From assembly GCA_046331265.1 (NCBI GenBank), contig JAXLRE010000010.1, positions 1 through 64,000 on the forward strand: 64,000 bases of DNA. The letters run 5' to 3'. This document shows positions 18,740-27,852 of this stretch, one piece after another. Position 1 is the stretch's first letter. Each line of letters starts with the position of its first letter. Origin of the DNA: JAGPDB01 sp046331265. Its GTDB lineage: Bacteria; Actinomycetota; Acidimicrobiia; IMCC26256; JAGPDB01. The notes under the pieces are model-generated. The model ran no database searches. It was not told the origin of the DNA and was given only the letters and a program-made list of their open reading frames with translations. Position numbers and translations under genes: made by a program.

Positions 18740-18745
18740 TATACT
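18740..18745 (+). promoter_or_regulatory. -10 element of the Fe-S oxidoreductase gene
   Basis: TATACT, six bases before ATG 18752, with no ribosome-binding site between. A leaderless transcript is inferred. The divergent dnaK operator is about 36 bases upstream and might also affect this promoter. Confidence 0.5.
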
Positions 18746-18751
18746 GGTTAG

Positions 18752-21016
18752 ATGAGATTTTCCCGGACAGAAAAAACCGTAGTAGGAATTGGGCTTTTTG
18801 CGGCATTTTTTACCTTAGCGTCCGGCATTATGCCAGAAATAACAGGATGGCATCGGATTACCTGCGACAACGAACCAGCTAACCCTAAATGCATAATTAT
18901 CACTCGTGAAGTTTTTGAGGGTATTCCAAAACCTATGGTTGTCAGTTTTTATTTTGCTGTAGCCGCAGCTCTTAGCTGTAGCTTTTGGCTATTTTCTATT
19001 AGAACAAAAAATTATGGTCGCGGAAAAGACGAAGATAGATCTACAACAAAACAAAACTTCAAATTAAGAGTAGCCAAACTTTACCAATCCTTGTCAATGA
19101 AAACCCTCATGCGCGACAGAAGTGCTGGACTAATGCACTCATGTTTATATTTCGGATTCCTCGGTTTGTTATTGGCAACAATCACGCTAGAAATTGATCA
19201 TCAACTTCCGACTTCTTTTAAGTTTTTAGAAGGCACGACCTATCAAGTTTATTCTTTTCTTTCTGATTTAGCAGGAGTTGTTTTTTTAATTGGTTGTATT
19301 TGGGCGTTCTACAGAAGATACATACAAAAAGTTGATCGTCTAAAAAGTAAAACTGAAAGAGAAGACGGCTTTAATTTAGCTCTACTTTTTTCTTTAGGAG
19401 TAACGGGATTTTTTGTTGAAGCATTTCGTATTTCGATATTTATGAATCAACATCGTCCAATTGATTTTGAGAGATATAGTTTTATTGGTTTTCCTCTAGC
19501 TAGATTTCTAGACGACTTAATGACGGCTAATCATTTAGCTATTTTTCACCGTTGGACATGGACAATTCATATTGGTTTGTTTTTGATTTTCTTAATTGTC
19601 TTACCTGCAACCAAATTAAGACACATGGTTACATCTCCAATTAATTCGTATTTATCTCCAAGTGAAAAACCAAAAGGTTCGCTAACCCCAATGGAAGATT
19701 TAACAACGTCTGAACAAAACTCATTTGGAGCCGGCACGGTAGAAGACTTCACATGGAAACAACTTTACGATACCGATGCTTGCACGACCTGTGGAAGATG
19801 CACAAGTGTTTGTCCCGCAAATGCAACAGGCAAAGTTTTAGATCCGAGAAGAATTGTTCTTTCTATTAATGAAGTGATGACTAGTTCAGGTGAAGTTGTT
19901 GTTTCACCAACTGTCACAACTAAACAAAGCGTTAACAACATAAAAGTTGGAACGAATGAAATAACATCACTAGTTAGCAGAGAAGAAGTTTTTGCGTGCA
20001 CTACTTGTAAAGCTTGTGATGAAATCTGCCCTGTAAATATTGAAATCATGGACAAAATTGTTGACATACGGCGATATTACACATTGATGGAATCTAGCTT
20101 CCCTAGTGAATTATCTAATGCATACAGAGGAATGGAAAATCAAGAAAATCCTTGGTCTATCTCGCAATCAGAACGCGCTAATTGGACAAAAGAAGTAGAT
20201 ATCGAAGTTCCAATCATCGACCCGCAAAATAAGAATAGTTTTGTAAACGAAAAGGGCAACTTTAAATTCGACGTGCTCTACTGGGTGGGTTGTGCTGGAA
20301 GCTTTGACGATAGAGCTAAGAAAACAACAAAGGCGCTTGCTTCCCTATTAAATCGCGCCGGAATTAGTTTTGCAATTTTGGGAAGTAATGAAAAGTGTAC
20401 GGGTGATCCTGCAAGACGAAGTGGTAACGAATATATTTTCCAAATGTTAGCGATGGAAAATATAAATAACTTAAACGAAATAAACCCAACAACAATACTT
20501 ACACAATGTCCACACTGTTTTAATACGCTCAAAAATGAATATAAAGATTTTGGTGGCAATTTCAATGTGCAACATCACACACAATTTTTACTTAAGTTAA
20601 TCGACGAGGAAAAAATTAAAATTGAAGATGCAACATTAAACGAAAAAATAACATTGCATGATTCTTGTTACTTAACACGACATAACGACGTAATTGAAGA
20701 ACCAAGAAAAATAATCGGTTCCATAAAAGGCATAGAAGTTATTGAAATGAATCGCAATAAAAAATCAAATTTTTGTTGTGGTGCTGGTGGCGCACAGTTC
20801 TTCATGGAAGAACTTGGTGATGAACGTGTAAATATAAATAGAGCAAAAGAAGCAATAAACACTGGAGCAAATACAATCATTACCGAGTGTCCATTTTGTT
20901 CAGTAATGCTCGGTGATGGTGTTGCATCTATTGAACAGGATGGTAAACATACAGCTGTTAAAGATCTTGCTGTTTTATTAGATGAGTCTTTTAACGACCA
21001 GCTAAACCAGATCTAA
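18752..21016 (+). CDS. Membrane-anchored heterodisulfide-reductase-like Fe-S oxidoreductase
   Basis: 754 residues, with the layout of actinobacterial proteins such as mycobacterial Rv0338c. About five membrane helices (residues 1-300) contain histidines that could hold heme as in nitrate-reductase gamma subunits. A cytosolic part has two 4Fe-4S motifs, CTTCGRCTSVCP (near 344) and CTTCKACDEICP (near 416). Two cysteine-rich CCG domains follow, seen as WVGCAGSFDD (near 510) and CCGAGGAQFFMEE (near 676). It probably moves electrons between a membrane quinone pool and an unknown soluble partner. The last 26 bases overlap the converging 20991 gene. Confidence 0.88.
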   Translation: MRFSRTEKTVVGIGLFAAFFTLASGIMPEITGWHRITCDNEPANPKCIIITREVFEGIPKPMVVSFYFAVAAALSCSFWLFSIRTKNYGRGKDEDRSTTKQNFKLRVAKLYQSLSMKTLMRDRSAGLMHSCLYFGFLGLLLATITLEIDHQLPTSFKFLEGTTYQVYSFLSDLAGVVFLIGCIWAFYRRYIQKVDRLKSKTEREDGFNLALLFSLGVTGFFVEAFRISIFMNQHRPIDFERYSFIGFPLARFLDDLMTANHLAIFHRWTWTIHIGLFLIFLIVLPATKLRHMVTSPINSYLSPSEKPKGSLTPMEDLTTSEQNSFGAGTVEDFTWKQLYDTDACTTCGRCTSVCPANATGKVLDPRRIVLSINEVMTSSGEVVVSPTVTTKQSVNNIKVGTNEITSLVSREEVFACTTCKACDEICPVNIEIMDKIVDIRRYYTLMESSFPSELSNAYRGMENQENPWSISQSERANWTKEVDIEVPIIDPQNKNSFVNEKGNFKFDVLYWVGCAGSFDDRAKKTTKALASLLNRAGISFAILGSNEKCTGDPARRSGNEYIFQMLAMENINNLNEINPTTILTQCPHCFNTLKNEYKDFGGNFNVQHHTQFLLKLIDEEKIKIEDATLNEKITLHDSCYLTRHNDVIEEPRKIIGSIKGIEVIEMNRNKKSNFCCGAGGAQFFMEELGDERVNINRAKEAINTGANTIITECPFCSVMLGDGVASIEQDGKHTAVKDLAVLLDESFNDQLNQI

Positions 21017-21533
21017 CTTGAACGCCTTGAACTAAACGATCTACAAAATCTTGCGTAATGCTTGCAGCAGGTGTAATCAACTCTGTTTTTAGTGGCGAAA
21101 ACGTCCCAGGTGGAATTACAACGCCAGGTTCAATTGTTACAAGTTTAGGAATATAATTCTCATCCCCAATCTTGCAGCCTGGACCTATTGTTACATGATC
21201 TTCTATTGTGCATCCATACCCAATTTCACTATCTGAACCGACTATTACGCCCTGACCAATTGAGGTATGTGCATGAATAGTCACATCTCTACCTACGTCT
21301 AAGCCCGAACTTATTAGAGTATCGTGTCCTTCAAAAAAGCTCGGGGCAAACTCAACGGTTAAACCACGTTCTGATATTCTCAATCCGTTACATCTTGCGA
21401 TCCGAGACATTACATATTCAACAGGATCCTCGACTGACCTTAATTCAGGTCCTTCAAATAATTTAAAAGTAATACCATCAGCCTGAAAAGTGGTAAATGT
21501 CGTCTGTGGGTCATCTAAGAAGGTAATATCCAT
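20991..21533 (-). CDS. Hexapeptide-repeat (left-handed beta-helix) protein
   Basis: 180 residues. From about residue 65 to 150 there are repeated [IV]GxxxxI turns (VGRDVTIHAHTSIGQG, VGSDSEIGYGCTIEDH, IGPGCKIGDENYIPK), the mark of left-handed beta-helix acyltransferases and gamma-class carbonic anhydrases. The N-terminal 60 residues are unlike the usual nucleotidyl or acyl domains, and no zinc-binding His triad of a carbonic anhydrase is evident, so the activity stays open. It converges with the Fe-S oxidoreductase gene and overlaps its end by 26 bases. Confidence 0.75.
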   Translation of the reverse strand: MDITFLDDPQTTFTTFQADGITFKLFEGPELRSVEDPVEYVMSRIARCNGLRISERGLTVEFAPSFFEGHDTLISSGLDVGRDVTIHAHTSIGQGVIVGSDSEIGYGCTIEDHVTIGPGCKIGDENYIPKLVTIEPGVVIPPGTFSPLKTELITPAASITQDFVDRLVQGVQVRSGLAGR

Positions 21534-21621
21534 TTTTCTCCAAAAGTAAGTTTTTGCACCAAATATTCTAATTGAATTATACTTATTTGTCCGTTATTTA
21601 ACCATTTTAGACAGGATATTT

Positions 21622-22716
21622 ATGACCGGCAAATTCGACCCGTCCAGTGTAGCCAATAGACCTGAGCCAATAGAGTTCATGTTGGATTCACCTGCTGATC
21701 GTGCTGTTACAACTGCGGATATAGCCCAACAATTATCGACAAAAAATGAATCTCAAATTCTTGATTATCTAGATGATTTGAAGAAGAAAGTTCTTGAACA
21801 ACCAAAATTTGTCAACAATTATGCGATCGCTTTGTTAGAGACTCTTAACTTAGAAGACCCAAATCTATCTTTAGAATTAGTTGAAAGAATAAATTCTTTT
21901 GTTAAGCGAATCAAAGACTCATACTTTATTCCTCAATTCTTAGATCATATTAAAAGTTTCGCTTTAACGGATGATGAAGTTTTATCCCATAAAGCTCTGG
22001 TTGCTTTAACTAATTCTTTCTATGTTGTTGAAGAGCATTTACGTCCAGATATTATCGCAACAATGCGCTTGGCGTTTCGTAACGCCAAGGGTGAACAAAA
22101 AGAAAAAGTATCTGACCATCTTATTAACATACTAAAAGATAAACATACGACCCAAATAGAATTTAGCGATGAAACTCAAGATCAATTATTTGGTTTCGCT
22201 TTAGACACCCTTGGAGATAACGATCATTTCGTTAAAAGAAAAACAGCGAGCGTTCTAGGAAATCTCGCTTTAGATTGTCCAAATCATTTAGACACCATAC
22301 TGGTTCTTTCACAAAACATTATGAATGACAAATCTGAGCTAGGCAGAGTTGTCCAAGATCATTTTGCTAAATCTATTGCAGGACTATCAATTGCAATAAA
22401 CAGGCTTCGACCAGATTACGATGCACATTCCACAGAAATAAGAGTTGAAGCTTTAAGTCATATTATCTCTAATTTGGTTAATCACGAAACAGATTTTGCA
22501 AGGAAAAAAGCGGTTTTTAAACTTGATACCGTCTATGAAAACGTACCTGAATTGCGAAATGAAATAGAAAAAACTCTTAGACGGCTAGAAAGAGATCCGA
22601 GCGAATATGTTCGCAGAGCAGTTAGCGAAACACAAACCAATATCGCTAACTTTAATGCTGGAATCATTCCAGAAAGAAGCATGGGAATTAAACCGTTAGG
22701 CCGTAACGATCGATGA
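21622..22716 (+). CDS. Hypothetical HEAT-like helical-repeat protein
   Basis: 364 residues, unrecognised. The body (about 30-340) is a run of helical hairpins of 35-45 residues (DHLINILKDKHTTQIEFSD, KRKTASVLGNLALDCPNHLD, RKKAVFKLDTVYENVPELR) resembling HEAT/ARM repeats, ending in a basic tail (PERSMGIKPLGRNDR). There is no signal or membrane segment. AGGAT precedes the ATG. Its stop overlaps the start of the next gene by four bases (ATGA), so it is translationally coupled to the twin repeat proteins downstream. A scaffold role is inferred. Confidence 0.75.
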   Translation: MTGKFDPSSVANRPEPIEFMLDSPADRAVTTADIAQQLSTKNESQILDYLDDLKKKVLEQPKFVNNYAIALLETLNLEDPNLSLELVERINSFVKRIKDSYFIPQFLDHIKSFALTDDEVLSHKALVALTNSFYVVEEHLRPDIIATMRLAFRNAKGEQKEKVSDHLINILKDKHTTQIEFSDETQDQLFGFALDTLGDNDHFVKRKTASVLGNLALDCPNHLDTILVLSQNIMNDKSELGRVVQDHFAKSIAGLSIAINRLRPDYDAHSTEIRVEALSHIISNLVNHETDFARKKAVFKLDTVYENVPELRNEIEKTLRRLERDPSEYVRRAVSETQTNIANFNAGIIPERSMGIKPLGRNDR

Positions 22717-23936
22717 CAAAGCAAACTTATGGGGATCGAATATCAAACATTCCCGTTGGAGATACAACAATACCTCTTCCACCACATCTAAGAAGACCCT
22801 TAGCAGAGGAAGAATTTAGAGTCCTTAAAACATTTGCTGATTATTTGGATACAGTAGAAGTAGTCCCTGAAAATGGGTTGATTCGTCATATCATTGCATC
22901 TACAAATCCTGCGTTAAATATAACTGAACAAACTGCAAAACAACTTTTTGATGGCGTCTTCCACTTCGCTACACCTGGTTTTTCTGCAGCAGTAAGACGC
23001 CTTGTTGGTTTGCCTATAAAACTAACAGTCGATGAATGTAAAGAATCTTTGAGGTTTGCTGCGAAGTTAGTTGCACTTGCTAAAGGTGATCCTCGAGCTA
23101 TTCCTACAACACAACAAGTTGACCATGCACGGAAAGAAAAAGTTATTGTACCAAGTGTTGGTATAGTCATGCCTCCAGCTACAACTATTCGCAATAGAGT
23201 TGTTGGTAAAGGTTCTAGTTGGGCAAATGTAGTAGAAGATGTTTTGGGTTCAACGCCATTTGAAATACGTAGACAACTCTATTTACCTGTAACCATTGAT
23301 GACGTCGTTAAAGATTATAAAGCTGTACATGCTTGGAAAAATAAAGGAAGAAAACCTGAGGAACAAGTTATTGTCTCGATTGAAGATATAAACGATTATG
23401 CCAAAAATGAAGGCGGACTTGGTTACGCTCGATACAAAGCGTTAATGAAAAAAAATAATGGATTGACATTAAATACAATTCGTGGACGTGCCGGTCTTAG
23501 TCCTCATCCATCATCGGTTAATAGAGTCAATAGACAAAATTATTTGGATTGGGATTTAGAAAAAATTGTCGCAGGATTTTTAGCTGCATGGGAATTTGAT
23601 GGTGGTGAAATTCCAACTTTAGAAAGATGTGACGAACTATCAAAAATCCAGACTAGATGGATGAATGAACACAATGGTTCACTCGAAGGAATAGAAAGTG
23701 GACCTGAAGTTGCTGTACCAAGTCTTTCAACTATTGTTGAAAAAGTTGGAGGAATTACAAAGCTTGCAGCTGAAATCGAGAAACGTACAGGTCAAGAATT
23801 AGGACTAAGCGAGATTCGAATTATTCGTATGGCACGTTTCGCTCAAGACCATGATTTAGGCCCGGATGAGATGCCAAAATTAGTTAGAGAATATATTAGT
23901 TGTCCGACTGTAACAAGATCTGGGCTACGAAGATAG
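22713..23936 (+). CDS. Hypothetical protein with three HNR-like repeats (paralogue 1)
   Basis: 407 residues, clearly paralogous to the next gene. Three units (about 105-180, 190-265, 280-365) share a plan: a helix, a P[TS]xxD or P[TS]xxR segment (PTTQQVDHA, VSIEDINDYA, PTLERCDELS), then [VP]xxxTI with a following helix (PPATTIRNRVVG, LTLNTIRGRAG, PSLSTIVEKVGG). This resembles homing-endonuclease-associated (HNR) repeats, which are probably DNA-binding. No nuclease motif (HNH, GIY-YIG, LAGLIDADG) is present. It is coupled to the HEAT-like gene upstream by a four-base overlap. Function unknown. Confidence 0.75.
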   Translation: MTKQTYGDRISNIPVGDTTIPLPPHLRRPLAEEEFRVLKTFADYLDTVEVVPENGLIRHIIASTNPALNITEQTAKQLFDGVFHFATPGFSAAVRRLVGLPIKLTVDECKESLRFAAKLVALAKGDPRAIPTTQQVDHARKEKVIVPSVGIVMPPATTIRNRVVGKGSSWANVVEDVLGSTPFEIRRQLYLPVTIDDVVKDYKAVHAWKNKGRKPEEQVIVSIEDINDYAKNEGGLGYARYKALMKKNNGLTLNTIRGRAGLSPHPSSVNRVNRQNYLDWDLEKIVAGFLAAWEFDGGEIPTLERCDELSKIQTRWMNEHNGSLEGIESGPEVAVPSLSTIVEKVGGITKLAAEIEKRTGQELGLSEIRIIRMARFAQDHDLGPDEMPKLVREYISCPTVTRSGLRR

Positions 23937-23945
23937 TAGGAAATT

Positions 23946-25244
23946 ATGCAGGATGCAGTAAAAAGTAATGGACATTCCAGGTCAAGCCGAACAGTTGACG
24001 TCGGAGCACCTGACTACCTTGCTTTAATCGGAGTCAAACAACTTCCTGAACACTTATCTCGTCCTTTAACCGTTGACGAGTTGGAAGCTGTTCGTATTTA
24101 TAGAGACTATTTTGAAGGGCATGGCGAAGCTATAGGCTCAGAAAAAGTTGGAACTGTTTTAAGAGCTAATGCTAACTGTGGAGATTTTTCAAACAAAAAT
24201 ATAAAAACACTTTTTAAAGGACTGTTTAGAAACTACCTTGGGCCCGATGCCGAAGGAGAACCTGACATTTTGTTATCACTTGCATTAAAGAGACTCGCAG
24301 GAATAGAGACTAGAGAATTATCTAGAAACGAATGCTTAGAATGTATCCGTTGGGTACATGAGCAAGTTTCTGGTTCTGATCCAAAAGTTTTACCTACCTC
24401 AAAAGATATTAAGCATTACGCTGATGCAAGAGCTGTAGTGCCTAGTGTTGGGTTACCTGTTCCCTCATTTGCAACTATTTTAAGAAAAGTTGGAAACAAT
24501 AAACTTGTCTGGGGTCAAATTGTTGCAATAGCTATCGAAGCTGATCCAGTAGCTTTAACTGCACAAACAAAACTTAAACCAACTATTTATGATTTTGTTA
24601 ATGATTACAGAAATGCAACTGAATGGATAAGAAGTAAATACCCCAAAAGAGGTTCCCAGTATCTTCCAACTAGCAAAGATCTAGACGAGTATATGGAAAA
24701 AGCTGGAGGTTTGGGTTGGTCTAGATATAAACATTTCATTAGGCGATGTAAGGAGATGGGAATTAATCGCAGGCTAGATGACATAAGACATCTTGCGGGT
24801 TTCGATAAAGCTAACAGGCCTGCTCCTCAAGTTCATAATAAAGAAAAAACATGGGATAGACAAAGCATTATCGATGCATATCTAGCTGCATGGGAATCGA
24901 TTGGATTTGATAATGATCCGCCTAGCTATTCGCAATTACAAGACATTTCTAAAAGACAAAGCAGATGCTTAAACCCTGACAATACCTTAAATGTTGAAAA
25001 AGCATTAGAGAACAAACTCCCGACAGTTTTTGTGCCTGTGGGTTCTATATATGATCACTTTGATAATGGCCTTCTCGAACTTCTTAATACCTTAGAAAAG
25101 GAACATGGAGTTACCATATCCATAAGTGAAGATTTTAGAATCAACAAGTTAGCTTCTGTGGCCGAGCAAGCAGGCTTAGGGAAAAATGATGTTCCCCAAG
25201 TTGTTTGGGAAGCAATGGGCCCTTGTTTAGTCAGAAAAATTTAA
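23946..25244 (+). CDS. Hypothetical protein with three HNR-like repeats (paralogue 2)
   Basis: 432 residues. It aligns with the preceding gene along its length: LPEHLSRPLTVDELEAV against LPPHLRRPLAEEEFRVL, AVVPSVGLPVPSFATI against VIVPSVGIVMPPATTI, EKAGGLGWSRYKHFI against NEGGLGYARYKALM, and WDRQSIIDAYLAAWE against WDLEKIVAGFLAAWE. The two are therefore an old tandem duplication. As in paralogue 1, three repeat units and no catalytic motif are visible. It starts nine bases after paralogue 1, and its last 18 bases overlap the converging dcd gene. No transposase or recombinase is nearby. Confidence 0.75.
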   Translation: MQDAVKSNGHSRSSRTVDVGAPDYLALIGVKQLPEHLSRPLTVDELEAVRIYRDYFEGHGEAIGSEKVGTVLRANANCGDFSNKNIKTLFKGLFRNYLGPDAEGEPDILLSLALKRLAGIETRELSRNECLECIRWVHEQVSGSDPKVLPTSKDIKHYADARAVVPSVGLPVPSFATILRKVGNNKLVWGQIVAIAIEADPVALTAQTKLKPTIYDFVNDYRNATEWIRSKYPKRGSQYLPTSKDLDEYMEKAGGLGWSRYKHFIRRCKEMGINRRLDDIRHLAGFDKANRPAPQVHNKEKTWDRQSIIDAYLAAWESIGFDNDPPSYSQLQDISKRQSRCLNPDNTLNVEKALENKLPTVFVPVGSIYDHFDNGLLELLNTLEKEHGVTISISEDFRINKLASVAEQAGLGKNDVPQVVWEAMGPCLVRKI

Positions 25245-25790
25245 AAAATATTTTGAAGGGGTAGGACCTCTTTGTCCTTTATATTTCGATCCTATTTCTT
25301 TTCCATATTCAACACTTGCTGGTGTAGTCATTTGCAAAAATGAGATTTGACCAATTTTCATTCCTGGATAAATTGCAATAGGCAAGTTAGCAACATTGCT
25401 TAGTTCTAATGTTATGTGGCCATCCCAACCAGGATCAATAAAACCTGCAGTCGAGTGAATCAATAAACCAAGTCGACCTAACGATGACTTACCTTCAAGT
25501 CTCGCAACCAGTGAACGACCTATTGCTACTCTTTCCAAAGTCGAACCTAAAACAAACTCACCTGGATGCAAAATAAAAGCACCATCTTGACGAATTTCAA
25601 CTAACTCAGTTAAATCTTCTTGAGGAAGTTTCGGATCAATATAAGGTGTTGTATCATTTCTGAAAACCCGAAAAAGGCCATCAACACGTAAGTCAACACT
25701 TGAAGGTTGAACGTTTTCTTTCTCAAATGGATCGATCTCGATCTCGCCTTGATCGATTGCTTCAAAAATACTTACATCTGATAAAACCAC
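25227..25790 (-). CDS. dcd: dCTP deaminase, probably the dUMP-forming (bifunctional) type
   Basis: 187 residues, a trimeric dUTPase-fold enzyme making dUMP or dUTP for thymidylate synthesis. Signature blocks: QPSSVDLRVDGLFRVF, VARLEGKSSLGRLGL, HSTAGFIDPGWDGHITLELSN and the C-terminal GQRGPTPSKYFLNF. The GKSSLGRLG and HSTAGFIDPG segments resemble the bifunctional dCTP deaminase:dUTPase of mycobacteria; that subtype is inferred. The start is GTG with TACAAT six bases upstream, suggesting a leaderless mRNA. It shares the dNTP-supply theme with nrdAB in this window. Confidence 0.92.
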   Translation of the reverse strand: MVLSDVSIFEAIDQGEIEIDPFEKENVQPSSVDLRVDGLFRVFRNDTTPYIDPKLPQEDLTELVEIRQDGAFILHPGEFVLGSTLERVAIGRSLVARLEGKSSLGRLGLLIHSTAGFIDPGWDGHITLELSNVANLPIAIYPGMKIGQISFLQMTTPASVEYGKEIGSKYKGQRGPTPSKYFLNFSD

Positions 25791-25796
25791 CCACTT

Positions 25797-25802
25797 ATTG
25801 TA
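25797..25802 (-). promoter_or_regulatory. -10 element of dcd
   Basis: TACAAT on the minus strand, six bases before the GTG start, with no ribosome-binding site between. Confidence 0.45.
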
Positions 25803-25943
25803 CTGATTTATAGGTATAAATGCCTATTTAGATATATGGCGAATGAGCCGAAAACATAAAAGTAATAATTAGCAAAAAATAAGCGTAAACGCGTTTACCG
25901 TGCTGACCATAAAAACACCAGATTAAATAGGACGACACACCGC

Positions 25944-27830
25944 ATGGAATCAAGCGACATTAAATCACTAGAAAATGTAAAACATAAAGGTCGGTTTAAT
26001 TTTACGCGCAAAAAAATATTTTCCAGTTCTCTTGCTTTCCTTATAATCTGCTTATTAGTTTTTAGTTTTTCTTCCCAAGGACAAACCTATAAGAAAGTAA
26101 AACTATTTTCTGCAGACGTTGAATCAGATATTGCTTCTGGTGACATTATGAAGTGGAATCCAACATTTGACCCAAACCCCACACCTTCATGTGGCCAGTA
26201 CTCATATAACGCAATACTTCTTTTCGATCGATCTCCAAGATATTTAGGAGAACTCGGCGATGAACTGCAACAACTCAAGGACGCAGTTCAATCTACGCTA
26301 GATAGATTGGCATTATTTGCTAAAAACAGAAACGGGCGTGCAAGAGTAATCCTTGGTGCTTACGGTACGTATAACGTTTGGCAAAATATTCCTGAAGATC
26401 GACTTACGAATACTAACTGGGATGCTACAAGAGAAAAGCAGTGGCGAGATTCAATAGACATTACAGATCCAACAAATCTCAGTAGAATTAAATCTCAATT
26501 TTTAAACATTTATCAGAACAGGGATCCTCAAAGTACTGAGAGTTTTGACGGAAACCAAATTCAAAGAGCCGATTTGGGTTACACAGGTGGAGAAAAAAGC
26601 CGTGAATTCTGGGACAGCGATTACCCAGACAAAAATGACCCTCGGCATAATGGATGGGGATTCGACAATCTACATGATGCCCTAATTCAAAGTGCAAGAG
26701 AAGTTTCTAGATGGGACTCAAATCAAGCAAGCGATCCTACATCTGGAAAGATTGATCTTGTCATTGCATTAACTAGTGGGGAACCCAACGTAAATAATGG
26801 TCTTGATGGTTTTCCGTCTAAAGAAAACATTGCAAAGAACCCGCCGAGCAATACTTGGAATTCATTCTCAGGTGGTGAATGGTGGGATTATTATTCAGGT
26901 TCAGATGATATATTCCGTACACAACAAATCGTATCGGCTTTGCGTTCTGGTGCAGCACTTCCAAAACCATATGTAGATCCCAACGAAGGAACAGCTTTAC
27001 AGCTCAAGGACTCATTACCTGCTTATGACGGGAAACGTAATCCAGTACGTGTTTTTGGTCATGCAGTTATTTCGGATGCAGTAAATGTAGATGTTCGGAA
27101 CCAAGATGGTTTCTATAATTTCTTCAGAGGTATATACGGCAACCCATTTTTACATATGGCTCAGTTATTCGGAAGCGAATACGCTGATTACGGAGCCTAT
27201 AACCCACCAAATGGTCAACATAGACATTGGGACAAAACATATGGCGATATCAAGAAAGATGAATTACTTTCAGATATGACATTGGCTCTATACGATGGTG
27301 GATGCACCCCACCCGTAGAGCAGATCAGCCCAAGTATTACAGTTGAACCTATACAAGGGGAATCATCGATTGTTGAGGGCAATGCAGGAACAGTTCGAGC
27401 AAGAATAATAAACAACGGAAAAGTTCCTCTTGAAAATATTGAAATTAAAGCGAACGCTAATCTGATTGAAAACAAAGTTTATTATCAAAAAGAATCGACT
27501 TGTTATGCGCTTGGTCTTCCATATTCATGTCATATAAATGCGTGGACAGTATTTGGATATAAATATGATGGAGGTTCACCAATTGCTACGATCACCAAAC
27601 TAGACCCAGGGCAGAGTGTAGAAATTTCTTATGAAGTTCAGACTTTTCTGGGTTCAAAATCTTCTGATTTCCCAATTCAAGCTTGGGGCCATGCAATTTA
27701 TGATCCCACATACCAAAAACCCCCGGCTGATAGTGGGGATATCAACTCTACCTTTGGACAAAGTAATGGTTATGTGCGGGCAAAGCTTGATGTCGGTTTT
27801 GAAATTCAGCGACAAGCAATGCCTTCATAA
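25944..27830 (+). CDS. Membrane-anchored exported protein with a degenerate VWA-like domain
   Basis: 628 residues. One membrane helix at about 27-45 follows a basic cytosolic stretch, so the rest is probably outside. Residues 85-300 look like a von Willebrand A fold: strand NAILLFDRSPRYL with D95 and S97 at MIDAS positions but Arg at the third one, and a later strand LVIALTSGEPN. A beta-sandwich of the CARDB/Ig type follows (about 465-600: EGNAGTVRARIINNGKVPLENIEI). A metal-binding adhesion function is uncertain because the MIDAS is incomplete. It leads a cluster of three exported proteins. Confidence 0.75.
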   Translation: MESSDIKSLENVKHKGRFNFTRKKIFSSSLAFLIICLLVFSFSSQGQTYKKVKLFSADVESDIASGDIMKWNPTFDPNPTPSCGQYSYNAILLFDRSPRYLGELGDELQQLKDAVQSTLDRLALFAKNRNGRARVILGAYGTYNVWQNIPEDRLTNTNWDATREKQWRDSIDITDPTNLSRIKSQFLNIYQNRDPQSTESFDGNQIQRADLGYTGGEKSREFWDSDYPDKNDPRHNGWGFDNLHDALIQSAREVSRWDSNQASDPTSGKIDLVIALTSGEPNVNNGLDGFPSKENIAKNPPSNTWNSFSGGEWWDYYSGSDDIFRTQQIVSALRSGAALPKPYVDPNEGTALQLKDSLPAYDGKRNPVRVFGHAVISDAVNVDVRNQDGFYNFFRGIYGNPFLHMAQLFGSEYADYGAYNPPNGQHRHWDKTYGDIKKDELLSDMTLALYDGGCTPPVEQISPSITVEPIQGESSIVEGNAGTVRARIINNGKVPLENIEIKANANLIENKVYYQKESTCYALGLPYSCHINAWTVFGYKYDGGSPIATITKLDPGQSVEISYEVQTFLGSKSSDFPIQAWGHAIYDPTYQKPPADSGDINSTFGQSNGYVRAKLDVGFEIQRQAMPS

Positions 27831-27852
27831 TATTTTCGCCTAACATAAATGC

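Noticed and set aside
22713..25244. Homing endonuclease or intron-encoded genes
   Set aside because: The repeats resemble HNR repeats, but there is no nuclease motif, no intron or intein and no interrupted host gene.
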